Assembly (NCBI RefSeq): GCF_017876405.1
Contig: NZ_JAGINW010000001.1
Coordinates: forward strand, 9,809,203-9,873,202
DNA: 64,000 bases
Direction: 5' to 3'
Source of the DNA: Kibdelosporangium banguiense
GTDB taxonomy: Bacteria > Actinomycetota > Actinomycetes > Mycobacteriales > Pseudonocardiaceae
Made by a program: the position numbers and the translations under genes. Positions 25,079 through 32,679 of this stretch are shown in pieces. The notes beneath the pieces were generated by a model. That model saw nothing but the letters and a program-made list of their open reading frames with translations, searched no databases and was not told the origin of the DNA. Position 1 is the first letter of the stretch. Each line of letters starts with the position of its first letter.

Positions 25079-26065
25079 GTGCCAGTCATCTCCGTTCCAC
25101 AGGACTTCAACGAGGAGGAGCTCTACGTCGACCTCCGGTCGATCGTCGGGCACCCGCTCTTCCTGAAGTGCGAAGGCTTCAACTTCGCCGGCTCCATCAA
25201 ACTCAAAGCCGCCACCGAAATGATCACAGCCGCCGAACGAGACGGCGCCCTGACACCGGGATCGATCCTGGTCGAATCCTCATCCGGAAACCTCGGCGTG
25301 GCACTGAGCATGATCGCGGCCAGCAAGGGCTACCAGTTCCTCTGCGTGACCGACTCCCGCTGCAACCTCTCCACCAGACGACTGATGGAAGCACTGGGCA
25401 GCCACGTCCACATCATCACCGAACCCGACACCAACGGCGGCTTCCTCGGCGCACGCATCGACCACGTCCGCACCCTCTGCGCCTCCGACAACCGATACAT
25501 CTGGCTCAACCAATACGCCAACCCAGGCAACTGGAAAGCGCACTACCACACAACAGCACCAGCGATCGCGGCCGCGTTCCCACAACTGGACGTACTGTTC
25601 ATCGGAGCCGGCACCACCGGCACCCTCATGGGCTGCGCACGCTACTTCTGGGAACGGCACCGGCCAGTACGGATCATCGCCGTGGACAGCGTCGGCTCGG
25701 TCACCTTCGGCGGCACACCACGCCGCCGAATGATCCCCGGTCTGGGCACCAGCGTCCGTCCACCACTGCTCGACGAATCCTATGTAGACGACGTGATCCA
25801 CGTCGAAGAAGCCGACACCATCCGCACCTGCCACCGCCTGGCCCGAAACGGATTTCTCTTCGGCGGCTCCACCGGCACAGTGGTCAGCGGCGCAACAGAC
25901 TGGCTGGCCCAGCACGACACACGTGCACTCACCGCAGTAGCCATCGCCCCCGACCTCGGCGAACGCTACCTCGACACCATCTACCAAACCAACTGGCTAC
26001 AAGACCTCTACGGCGAAGACATACTCAATTCCAACAAGCTGACCGCCGGCTCCCAGCCAGTCTGA
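25079..26065 (+). CDS. SbnA-like 2,3-diaminopropionate biosynthesis enzyme
   Basis: A 328-residue fold-type II PLP enzyme. GTG start at 25079 behind GAGGGG; a longer in-frame ORF from 24887 only adds translated scar. The PLP lysine is Lys41 in GFNFAGSIKLKAA, the cofactor loop is SSGNLG, the phosphate loop AGTTGT and the late Ser lies in GGSTGT. LNQYANPGNWKAHY closely resembles the INQYANELNWQSHYH stretch of staphyloferrin B SbnA. It should condense O-phosphoserine with glutamate to the SbnB substrate. Of the three cysteine-synthase-like proteins here it is the best SbnA candidate, and its gene was once directly behind sbnB. Confidence 0.87.
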   Translation: MPVISVPQDFNEEELYVDLRSIVGHPLFLKCEGFNFAGSIKLKAATEMITAAERDGALTPGSILVESSSGNLGVALSMIAASKGYQFLCVTDSRCNLSTRRLMEALGSHVHIITEPDTNGGFLGARIDHVRTLCASDNRYIWLNQYANPGNWKAHYHTTAPAIAAAFPQLDVLFIGAGTTGTLMGCARYFWERHRPVRIIAVDSVGSVTFGGTPRRRMIPGLGTSVRPPLLDESYVDDVIHVEEADTIRTCHRLARNGFLFGGSTGTVVSGATDWLAQHDTRALTAVAIAPDLGERYLDTIYQTNWLQDLYGEDILNSNKLTAGSQPV

Positions 26066-26084
26066 CACACGAGGTGACCACGAC

Positions 26085-26196
26085 ATGGGCCGTGTGACCG
26101 GGCCGGGCCTGCATAGCTCGACGGATTTGCGTACCTACCGGTCACTGGTAGGCGGAAATCTCCAGATGGCTGGATTGCTGGCCATCGCGAAAGCCA
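26085..26196 (+). pseudogene. Truncated ORF at the right border of the cluster
   Basis: An ATG with a GAGGTG ribosome site starts a protein-like sequence (TYRSLVGGNLQMAGLLAIAK, then AINLNLFGLMP) that runs straight into the 3' end of the opposite-strand ATPase gene. Beyond about 26,230 the frame is only the antisense of that gene. It looks like the N-terminus of a lost gene, cut where cluster DNA joined chromosomal DNA. The family is not recognised. Confidence 0.4.
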
Positions 26197-28944
26197 TCAA
26201 CCTGAACCTGTTCGGCCTGATGCCACTGTCCACTGGGGACGATTGGCGTGCCGGCCGCGGGCCGCCAGCTTGCCCAGTTCCCACACCATCAGCAGCACCA
26301 CCGGCGGCACCATCGCCCAGCCGAACTGCAGCGCGTTCAGCTCCGTGGTGCCGAGCAGCCGCTGGAACGCGTCCATCTGCGTCACCAGCACGGCGAGTAC
26401 GAACTCCCCGAGCACCACCCAGTTCATCTGCTTGCTGTCGAACGTCTCCGTCGTCAGCACGGACGCGGTCTCGCTGCGGCATTCGAGGCCGGCCACGATG
26501 AGGCACAGCGCGAACGTGGTGAAGGCGATCGAGTTGGCGACGCGCGGATCGCCGAAGCGGGACTCGCCCAGGTACAGGACCGCGAGCAGCATCGCACTGA
26601 TCACCAGGCCTGCCGCCCCGACCGTCACCATCACCCCTTTGCTCACGACCGATGCGCCACGAGGACGCGGGCTGCGGGCCATGAGGCCGGGGCTCTGCCG
26701 GTCGAACCCGAGCGCGAAACCGAAGGCCGCGTTGACAACGAAGTGGATCCACAACACCTGCCCGGGGTTGAACGGCTCCCCTGCCGCGATATCGAACAGC
26801 GCCGCCCCGAGGAACGTCAGGACGAACACGACCAGCAGGACGAGGACGAACCGGATGTACTTGGTGAGGTTGTCGTAGATCTTGCGGCCCTGCTCGACGG
26901 CGAACACGATGGTGGCGAAGTTGTCGTCGGACAGCACCATCCGGCCGGCGTTCTTGGCCACCTCCGTACCGCTGCCCATCGCGATGCCGATGTCGGCGGC
27001 CTTGATGGCCGGGGCGTCGTTGACGCCATCGCCGGTCATCGCGACCACATCGCCCTTCTTCTTCAGCGTCTCGGCGAGCAACACCTTGTGCTCGGGGGCG
27101 ACCCGGCCCAGCACGCCGATCCCGTCGATGCGAGCCAGCCGTTCGGGCTCGGGCAGGGCAGCGAAGTCGGCGCCGAGCATGGCGTCGCCGGAGATGCCGA
27201 GCTGCCCGGCGATGGCGGCACCGGTGATGACGTCGTCACCGGTCACCATGCGGACGCGAATGTGAGCCTCCTGCGCGCCGGCAACCGCCTCCTTCGAAGT
27301 GTCCCTCGGCGGATCGACCATGCCCACCAGGCTCGTGACCCGCAGCCCCGTGACGTAGCCGAGCAGGTCGCCGTGCGGATCGAATTGCTCGGGGACGATG
27401 TCGCGCGTGGCGGCGGCCATCACGCGTTTGCCCTCGCCCTCCATCCGTTCCAGGTGCGCCTGGGCCCGTGCGGACAGGTCCGCGCCCCACGGAATACTCT
27501 CCTGACCGGCCAGGGCGGAGCCCGCTCTGGACAGCACGGCCGGCGCCGCGCCCTTGACGAAGCAGCGGATGACCGGGCGCCCCGAGGCGTCTTGGGCCTG
27601 GTGGAACGTCGCCATCAGCTTGTAGGTCGGGTCGAAGGGCAGGGTGGCCAGCCGGGGAAACGCCGCGCGAGTGGCGTCGACGTCGACGCCGGCCTTGTGC
27701 CCCAGCACGAGCAAGGCCCCCTCCGTGGGATCGCCGACGACCTTTCCTTCGACGAGCTTCGCGTCGCTGGCCACCAGGTAGGGCAGGATGGCGCCCTCGA
27801 TCGTGTCGGTGGACCCGGCCACGCGATACACGCTGCCCGCCAGGTCGTACCCGCTGCCGGAGATCGTGTAACGATCGGTCGGGTCCACGACCTCGACCGC
27901 GGTCATCTGGTTCATCGTGAGGGTGCCGGTCTTGTCGGAGTTGATCGCCGAGGTAAAACCCAGTGTCTCCACCGAGGGCAGGTCCTTCACGATCGCGTTG
28001 CGCTTGGCCAGGTCGACGCTGCCGAGCGAGAGGATGGTCTGGGTGACGGTCGGCAGGGCCTCCGGGATCGCGGCGATCGCGAGCGAGACCGCGCTGACGA
28101 ACAGCGCGTCCCAGGTCTGCCCCCGGTTGAGCCCGAGCACGAACATCACGATCATGGTCAGCCCCGCGGCGGCGGCGATCCACAGGGTGAGCCGGTTGAG
28201 CTCCCGAGTCAGCGGTGACTGCTCCGGCGGCGTGGCCGACAGCATCCCGGAGATCCGGCCCAGCTCCGTGGCGGCGCCTGTCGCGGTGACGACCATCGCG
28301 CCGCTGCCGTGGGTGACCGGGGTGTGCATGAACGCCATGTTCACCTGGTCCCCCGGGCCGAGCCGGTCGGCAGGGAGCGCCTGCGCGCTCTTGGCGGCGG
28401 GCACACTCTCGCCGGTCAGGGCGGACTCGTCGATCTGCAGCGAACTGGCGTGCAGGATCCGCCCGTCCGCAGGCACCTGATCGCCGGCTGCGATGAGCAC
28501 GACGTCGCCCACGACGAGGTCCTCCGCCGGGGCGACCGCCTCTTGCCCGTCCCGGCGCACCCTGGCGGTCGCCTTCATCATCGACTTCAGCGCGTTCATC
28601 GCACTGTCGGCCTTGCCCTGCTGCCGCAACCCGACGACCGCGTTCACCACGGTCAGGATCACCAGCAGGATCGCCGTGGTCCACTGCTGGATCGCCAGCG
28701 AGACCACTGCGGCGACGACCAGAATGATCTGCATGTAGCTGCGGTACTCCCCGAGGAACCGCAGCCAGCCCGGCCGTGGTTTCTCCTCCGGCAACGCGTT
28801 GGGACCGTTGACACGCCACAACTCCGCTGCGCGGGCCGCGGAAAGCCCCCGGGCGGGGTCGACACCGAGCAAGGCGGCGGCCTCCTCGGCGGTGTGGGCG
28901 TACCACGGTACGGTCGGCACCGGGGCTTCGGAACGTTGCGTCAT
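26197..28944 (-). CDS. P-type cation-transporting ATPase
   Basis: 915 residues with the full P-type layout: N-terminal cation-ATPase domain, TGES dephosphorylation motif, phosphorylated Asp about 334 (SDKTGTLTMN), the hinge GDGVNDAPAIKAADIGIAM, and ten membrane helices of the PacL/MgtA (P2) type. M4 keeps the cation-binding Glu (IPEALP). In M6 the segment aligned with N-L-V-T-D of calcium pumps reads H-F-V-V-N, so the key Asp is Asn and calcium specificity is doubtful. The gene precedes the PPK2 gene in map order, but is transcribed after it in the same direction with 14 bases between them. Confidence 0.92.
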   Translation of the reverse strand: MTQRSEAPVPTVPWYAHTAEEAAALLGVDPARGLSAARAAELWRVNGPNALPEEKPRPGWLRFLGEYRSYMQIILVVAAVVSLAIQQWTTAILLVILTVVNAVVGLRQQGKADSAMNALKSMMKATARVRRDGQEAVAPAEDLVVGDVVLIAAGDQVPADGRILHASSLQIDESALTGESVPAAKSAQALPADRLGPGDQVNMAFMHTPVTHGSGAMVVTATGAATELGRISGMLSATPPEQSPLTRELNRLTLWIAAAAGLTMIVMFVLGLNRGQTWDALFVSAVSLAIAAIPEALPTVTQTILSLGSVDLAKRNAIVKDLPSVETLGFTSAINSDKTGTLTMNQMTAVEVVDPTDRYTISGSGYDLAGSVYRVAGSTDTIEGAILPYLVASDAKLVEGKVVGDPTEGALLVLGHKAGVDVDATRAAFPRLATLPFDPTYKLMATFHQAQDASGRPVIRCFVKGAAPAVLSRAGSALAGQESIPWGADLSARAQAHLERMEGEGKRVMAAATRDIVPEQFDPHGDLLGYVTGLRVTSLVGMVDPPRDTSKEAVAGAQEAHIRVRMVTGDDVITGAAIAGQLGISGDAMLGADFAALPEPERLARIDGIGVLGRVAPEHKVLLAETLKKKGDVVAMTGDGVNDAPAIKAADIGIAMGSGTEVAKNAGRMVLSDDNFATIVFAVEQGRKIYDNLTKYIRFVLVLLVVFVLTFLGAALFDIAAGEPFNPGQVLWIHFVVNAAFGFALGFDRQSPGLMARSPRPRGASVVSKGVMVTVGAAGLVISAMLLAVLYLGESRFGDPRVANSIAFTTFALCLIVAGLECRSETASVLTTETFDSKQMNWVVLGEFVLAVLVTQMDAFQRLLGTTELNALQFGWAMVPPVVLLMVWELGKLAARGRHANRPQWTVASGRTGSG

Positions 28945-28958
28945 CTCGTCACCCCTTC

Positions 28959-29894
28959 TCAGGCTCGGCGTGAACCGCCCGCCGTCGTGGGAGGTTTCTC
29001 CTCGGCCTCGAGCTCCGCCCTGGCCTTCCGCAGCTCGTCACGAGCCTCGTCGCTCACGCGCGGGTACTGAGGATCGAGTTCCATCAACGTGTGCGCCAGC
29101 ACCGCACCGGCGCACAGGCGTGCGAACCACTTCCGGTCCGCCGGGATCACGTACCACGGCGCCCAGGGTTTGCTCGTCGCCGACAGCATCTCGGAGAACG
29201 CGTGCTGGTAGTCCTTCCAGAAGCTCCGTTCCCGGATGTCGGCGGCGGAGAACTTCCAGTTCCGCTCGGGCACGTCGATCCGCTTCAGGAACCGCGCGCG
29301 CTGTTGCTCCCACGACAGGTTGAGGAAGAGCTTGACGACGGCGAACCCGTTGTCGGTCAGGTACCGCTCCCAATCGTTGATCTCGCGGTACCGCCTGGCC
29401 CACATGTCCTTGCCCACAGACGCGCCGGGAAGGTGCTGCCGGTCCAGGTTCTCCGGGTGCACCCGGACCACGAGGACCTCCTCGTAGTGCGACCGGTTGA
29501 AGATCCCGATCTCGCCGCGGGCGGGCAGCCGGCACGCGTAGCGCCACAGGTAGTCGTGGTCGAGCTCCTCGGCCGAGGGGACCTTGAAGCTGCTCACCTT
29601 CACGCCCTGCGGGTTGACCCCGCTCATCACGTGCCGGATCGTGCCGTCCTTGCCACCGGCATCGAGCGCCTGCAGGCACAACAACACCCCGTGGGTCTTC
29701 TCCGCGGCCAGCCTGCGCTGGTACTCGGCGAGCAGTTCGACCCCGGCCCGCAACAGCTCGCGGCCTTCCCGCTTCTTCGTGACCCCGGCCTTGAAGGCGG
29801 GGTCGAAGTCCTTGGCCAGTCTGACCTTCGAACCCGGCTCGACGCGCAGTGGCTCGATGAAACTCGCTATCCGCTTGGCCCGTACGTCGTTCAT
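28959..29894 (-). CDS. PPK2-family polyphosphate kinase
   Basis: About 311 residues from ATG at 29894 (GAGGAGGCG upstream; the frame extends further without good signals). The P-loop-like Walker A is AGGKDGT (LQALDAGGKDGTIRHVMSG), followed by the PPK2 lid and Arg-rich segment (WARRYREINDWERYL, FLKRIDVPERNWKFS). PPK2 enzymes move phosphate between polyphosphate and nucleoside mono- or diphosphates. The tail is Glu/Lys-rich. It shares an operon with the P-type ATPase, perhaps linking phosphate energy reserves with ion balance. Confidence 0.92.
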   Translation of the reverse strand: MNDVRAKRIASFIEPLRVEPGSKVRLAKDFDPAFKAGVTKKREGRELLRAGVELLAEYQRRLAAEKTHGVLLCLQALDAGGKDGTIRHVMSGVNPQGVKVSSFKVPSAEELDHDYLWRYACRLPARGEIGIFNRSHYEEVLVVRVHPENLDRQHLPGASVGKDMWARRYREINDWERYLTDNGFAVVKLFLNLSWEQQRARFLKRIDVPERNWKFSAADIRERSFWKDYQHAFSEMLSATSKPWAPWYVIPADRKWFARLCAGAVLAHTLMELDPQYPRVSDEARDELRKARAELEAEEKPPTTAGGSRRA

Positions 29895-30061
29895 CCGACG
29901 CCTCCTCGGTGCCGGCCTCCGGTCGAGGCTCGGCGGATTGTCCCGTCCTGTCGAGGGTCTTTCGTCCCCCTCCGATGTGGACACCGTGGACACCATCGCG
30001 TCCGATGTGGACTCCGCCGCGGCCGTGTTCCGCGAAGAGACGAACACCGACTGGATCCCCT

Positions 30062-30577
30062 TCAGTGCAGGTGAACCAGAACGAGGTTCTTCATCAGGAT
30101 CATGACGACGCCGAGCAGCCCGGCCGCACAGGTCATCCCGATCAGCGCCGATCCACGCAGCTGGGCGTCCCGCGCCGCCGACCACGCGTGGTACATCAGC
30201 AGCACCACCGCCGCGGCCAGCCCGATGTTGGCCGCGGTCACCGGCGAGGCGCCTGCCAGCCGGACCAGCAGCAGCGCGGCGAGCGGGCCGTAGGAGGCCG
30301 TCACCATGGGCCAGGTGGCGCGCAACTCCGCGACAATCTGCGCCCGCCCGGGGAACCTGCCGTCGTGGACGTGCCCGCCCAGCAGTTCCGCGTATTCCTC
30401 GGCCGTCCAGTAGACCAGGAGCGTGACCACGACCGCGATCGTGAGGGGCACAGTAGGCAGCTGCCCTCCCGCCGCGGTCAGGATGGCCGCGGTGACGATC
30501 GCCCCGTAGATTCCCGCGGCCCGGCGCCGCCCGGCGAACCGCTCAGCCGTCCGGCCTGCCATGTCTCGCTTCCCCAT
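30062..30577 (-). CDS. Four-helix membrane protein of unknown function
   Basis: 171 residues with a basic N-terminus and about four membrane helices (AAGIYGAIVTAAILTAAGG, VPLTIAVVVTLLVYWTAEEY, a third near residue 105, and LIGMTCAAGLLGVVMILMK). The acidic stretch WTAEEYAELLGGH right after helix 2 could bind metal or contact a partner. The family was not identified. It lies 168 bases upstream of the PPK2 gene on the same strand and may belong to its operon; an internal ATG six codons in is an alternative start. Confidence 0.75.
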   Translation of the reverse strand: MGKRDMAGRTAERFAGRRRAAGIYGAIVTAAILTAAGGQLPTVPLTIAVVVTLLVYWTAEEYAELLGGHVHDGRFPGRAQIVAELRATWPMVTASYGPLAALLLVRLAGASPVTAANIGLAAAVVLLMYHAWSAARDAQLRGSALIGMTCAAGLLGVVMILMKNLVLVHLH

Positions 30578-31169
30578 TCTGTCCGAAACGGACGGAAAGG
30601 CAACAGCGACTCGGTCCGGCGAACCGCACCCGCCCGCTCTGCACCGTTGTCCGCCCGCCCCTTTCTCTCGGCCACAGTCCCGGGCAGCGCGACCACGGTC
30701 CGGGACAGGAATGTTGCCGACGGTCCCGCACCGCCCGGTGAGACCGGCGGGCCCCGAGGCTCCTTCATGCGAGCGAGGCTAAGACGGCGGCACCGCGTCC
30801 TGCTCATCCCGGCCGGGTGAATCGGGCGCCTCGCGTACATCCGCCGTCGGAACGCACGCCCCCGCGGAATGGTTACCGGTTGGCGCCGCGAGACGGCCGA
30901 CGCGCCACTGCTCCCCGTCCCGGGACTTCCGGTTCGCCTCGACAATGCCCTGCGCTGCCAGGGCGGGCACTCCGGCCACTGCCAGGTTCGCCGGCCGACA
31001 GCAGCCACAGGACCAGCGAGACATACAGCAGCGCCGGGGCGTCTGGCTGGGGCAGCACCCAGCCACACGTAAGACAAGCTCCAAGCCTCCTCCGCGCCGG
31101 GTGAAGCCCGCCGCAGCAGATTCGGAGACAGTGTTGGCCTCCGACAGGAGAGGATGGTGATGACCGGGC
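30578..31169. other. Intergenic region with possible membrane-protein remnant
   Basis: No intact gene. On the minus strand around 30,880-31,060 a frame reads PDAPALLYVSLVLWLLSA; after removal of one G it would continue ANLAVAGVPALAAQGIVEAN, a second membrane-helix-like run. This hints at a small frameshifted membrane-protein gene. Nothing else was recognised. Confidence 0.3.
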
Positions 31170-32495
31170 ATGCGGTTCGCTCCCCCGGCGGCACGGCGCG
31201 GCTTCGCACTCGTCGCGCTGGCCACTGGCGCCGCGTCGCTCGTCCTCACGGCTACCGTGCTATTGCGCGATCCGCTCGAGGTGATCGCCGCCGTCCTGCT
31301 CGTCGGCTGCGCGATCGCCGCCGCGTGGGCGGCGCTGGTCCACCGGGGACGGCGCCGTATTGCGGCCGCCGCGATCGCCGTGCTCGCGCTGGCCGCCACT
31401 GCGGCCCTGCCGGATCTGCGCGCGTACCTGTGGTTCCTGGTGGTGGCCGCCTTGGTCGCGCTATCCGCGGGCGCGACCAGGGCCGCATTGGGGCAGGCAT
31501 CCTCCAGTGCCGTCAGCCGGACCGGGCCGGCGCGTCATGGCGTCCTGCTGGTGAACCCGCGCTCCGGCGGCGGAAAGGCCACCTGGTTCGGCCTGGCCGA
31601 CAAGGCCCGCGCCCTCGGGGTCGAGCCCTTCGAGCTGCGGCCGGGCGACGACCTGCGGACGCTGGCCGAGCAGGCGGTCGCAAACGGTGCGGACGTACTC
31701 GGAATGGCAGGGGGCGACGGATCCCAGGCATTGGTCGCCGACGTGGCCCGCCAGCATGGCGTGGCGTTCGTCTGTGTCCCGGCGGGCACCCGGAACCACT
31801 TCGCACTCGACCTTGGGCTGGACCGCGACGACGTGCCCGCGGCGCTGGCCGCGTTCGGCGACGCCGTCGAACGGCGCGTCGACCTGGCCGAGCTCAACGG
31901 GCGAGTCTTCGTCAACAACGTCTCGCTCGGCGTCTACGCGGCCGCTGTCCAGTCGCCCGCCTACCGAGACGCCAAGGCGGCGACGGTGGTGCGGCAGTTG
32001 CCCGACCTGCTCGGCCCGGACGCGCAACGCCCGGACCTGCGATTCGCTCTGCCCGACGGAACCCGTCGCGAATCGGCCGATCTCCTGCTCGTCTCCAACG
32101 ACCCGTACCGGCTGAAGCACCTGAGCGGGTTCGGCACCCGGGAGCGCCTTGACGCCGGAACCCTTGGCATCGTCACCGTGACGGTGAACCGGGCCGCGGA
32201 GGTCCCCGCGCTGATCTCGGCCGAGATAGCGGGCCGGATCTCACGATTTTCCGGCTACCGGTCGTGGTCGGCACCGGAGTTCGTGGTGGACTCGGGACGC
32301 CCCCTGATCGAGGCGAGCCTCGATGGCGAAGCGATGCGCCTCGCGCCTCCCCTGCGTTTCCGGATCCTGCCCGGCGCACTGCGGGTCCGCGTACCCCGCG
32401 ACGCACCGGGCACGTCCCCGGCAGCAACACTGCCGTCCGGAACGCGAGCCACGGTCGTCGCGCTGCTCCAGGTGCTGGGCGGCCGGGCGAGCTGA
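31170..32495 (+). CDS. Diacylglycerol-kinase-family lipid kinase with N-terminal membrane domain
   Basis: 441 residues. Residues 1-105 contain about four hydrophobic helices (FALVALATGAASLVLTATVL, VIAAVLLVGCAIAAAWAALV and others). A DAGK catalytic domain follows, with VNPRSGGGKA (about 125), the nucleotide loop GGDGSQ (about 180) and the substrate segment PAGTRNHFALDLGLD. Enzymes of this family phosphorylate diacylglycerol, sphingoid bases or isoprenoid-type lipids; the substrate is not predictable. The fused membrane part would place the kinase domain at the inner face of the membrane. Start ATG at 31170 is the simplest choice. Confidence 0.88.
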   Translation: MRFAPPAARRGFALVALATGAASLVLTATVLLRDPLEVIAAVLLVGCAIAAAWAALVHRGRRRIAAAAIAVLALAATAALPDLRAYLWFLVVAALVALSAGATRAALGQASSSAVSRTGPARHGVLLVNPRSGGGKATWFGLADKARALGVEPFELRPGDDLRTLAEQAVANGADVLGMAGGDGSQALVADVARQHGVAFVCVPAGTRNHFALDLGLDRDDVPAALAAFGDAVERRVDLAELNGRVFVNNVSLGVYAAAVQSPAYRDAKAATVVRQLPDLLGPDAQRPDLRFALPDGTRRESADLLLVSNDPYRLKHLSGFGTRERLDAGTLGIVTVTVNRAAEVPALISAEIAGRISRFSGYRSWSAPEFVVDSGRPLIEASLDGEAMRLAPPLRFRILPGALRVRVPRDAPGTSPAATLPSGTRATVVALLQVLGGRAS

Positions 32496-32520
32496 CCGCC
32501 CCAGCTCTCACACCTGCTGT

Positions 32521-32622
32521 GGTGTATTGGTCACCGTTCTTCCTGGCCGGGTGGCGTCTAGTGGCCATTGTCGACACTGCGTCTCTCCTGCCGTTCCGCC
32601 ATCCGGGTTGCTGCGGCATTCT
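32521..32622 (+). repeat. Composite of two fragments related to the 5-7 kb region
   Basis: Bases 32521-32550 equal the complement of 4962-4991 exactly; bases 32553-32622 match 6889-6960 with scattered changes. Both pieces lie back to back here, directly upstream of the LuxR-type regulator, although their partners are 1.9 kb apart. No gene is encoded. Confidence 0.7.
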
Positions 32623-32679
32623 GAAGGCCGGGTTTTGCCTGCTGCCCGGGTCTTCTTCGGGTGTGGAGGTTTGTGCAGT

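Noticed and set aside
26248..28218. 656-codon plus-strand ORF
   Set aside because: Exact antisense of the P-type ATPase, Gln/His/Arg-rich shadow.
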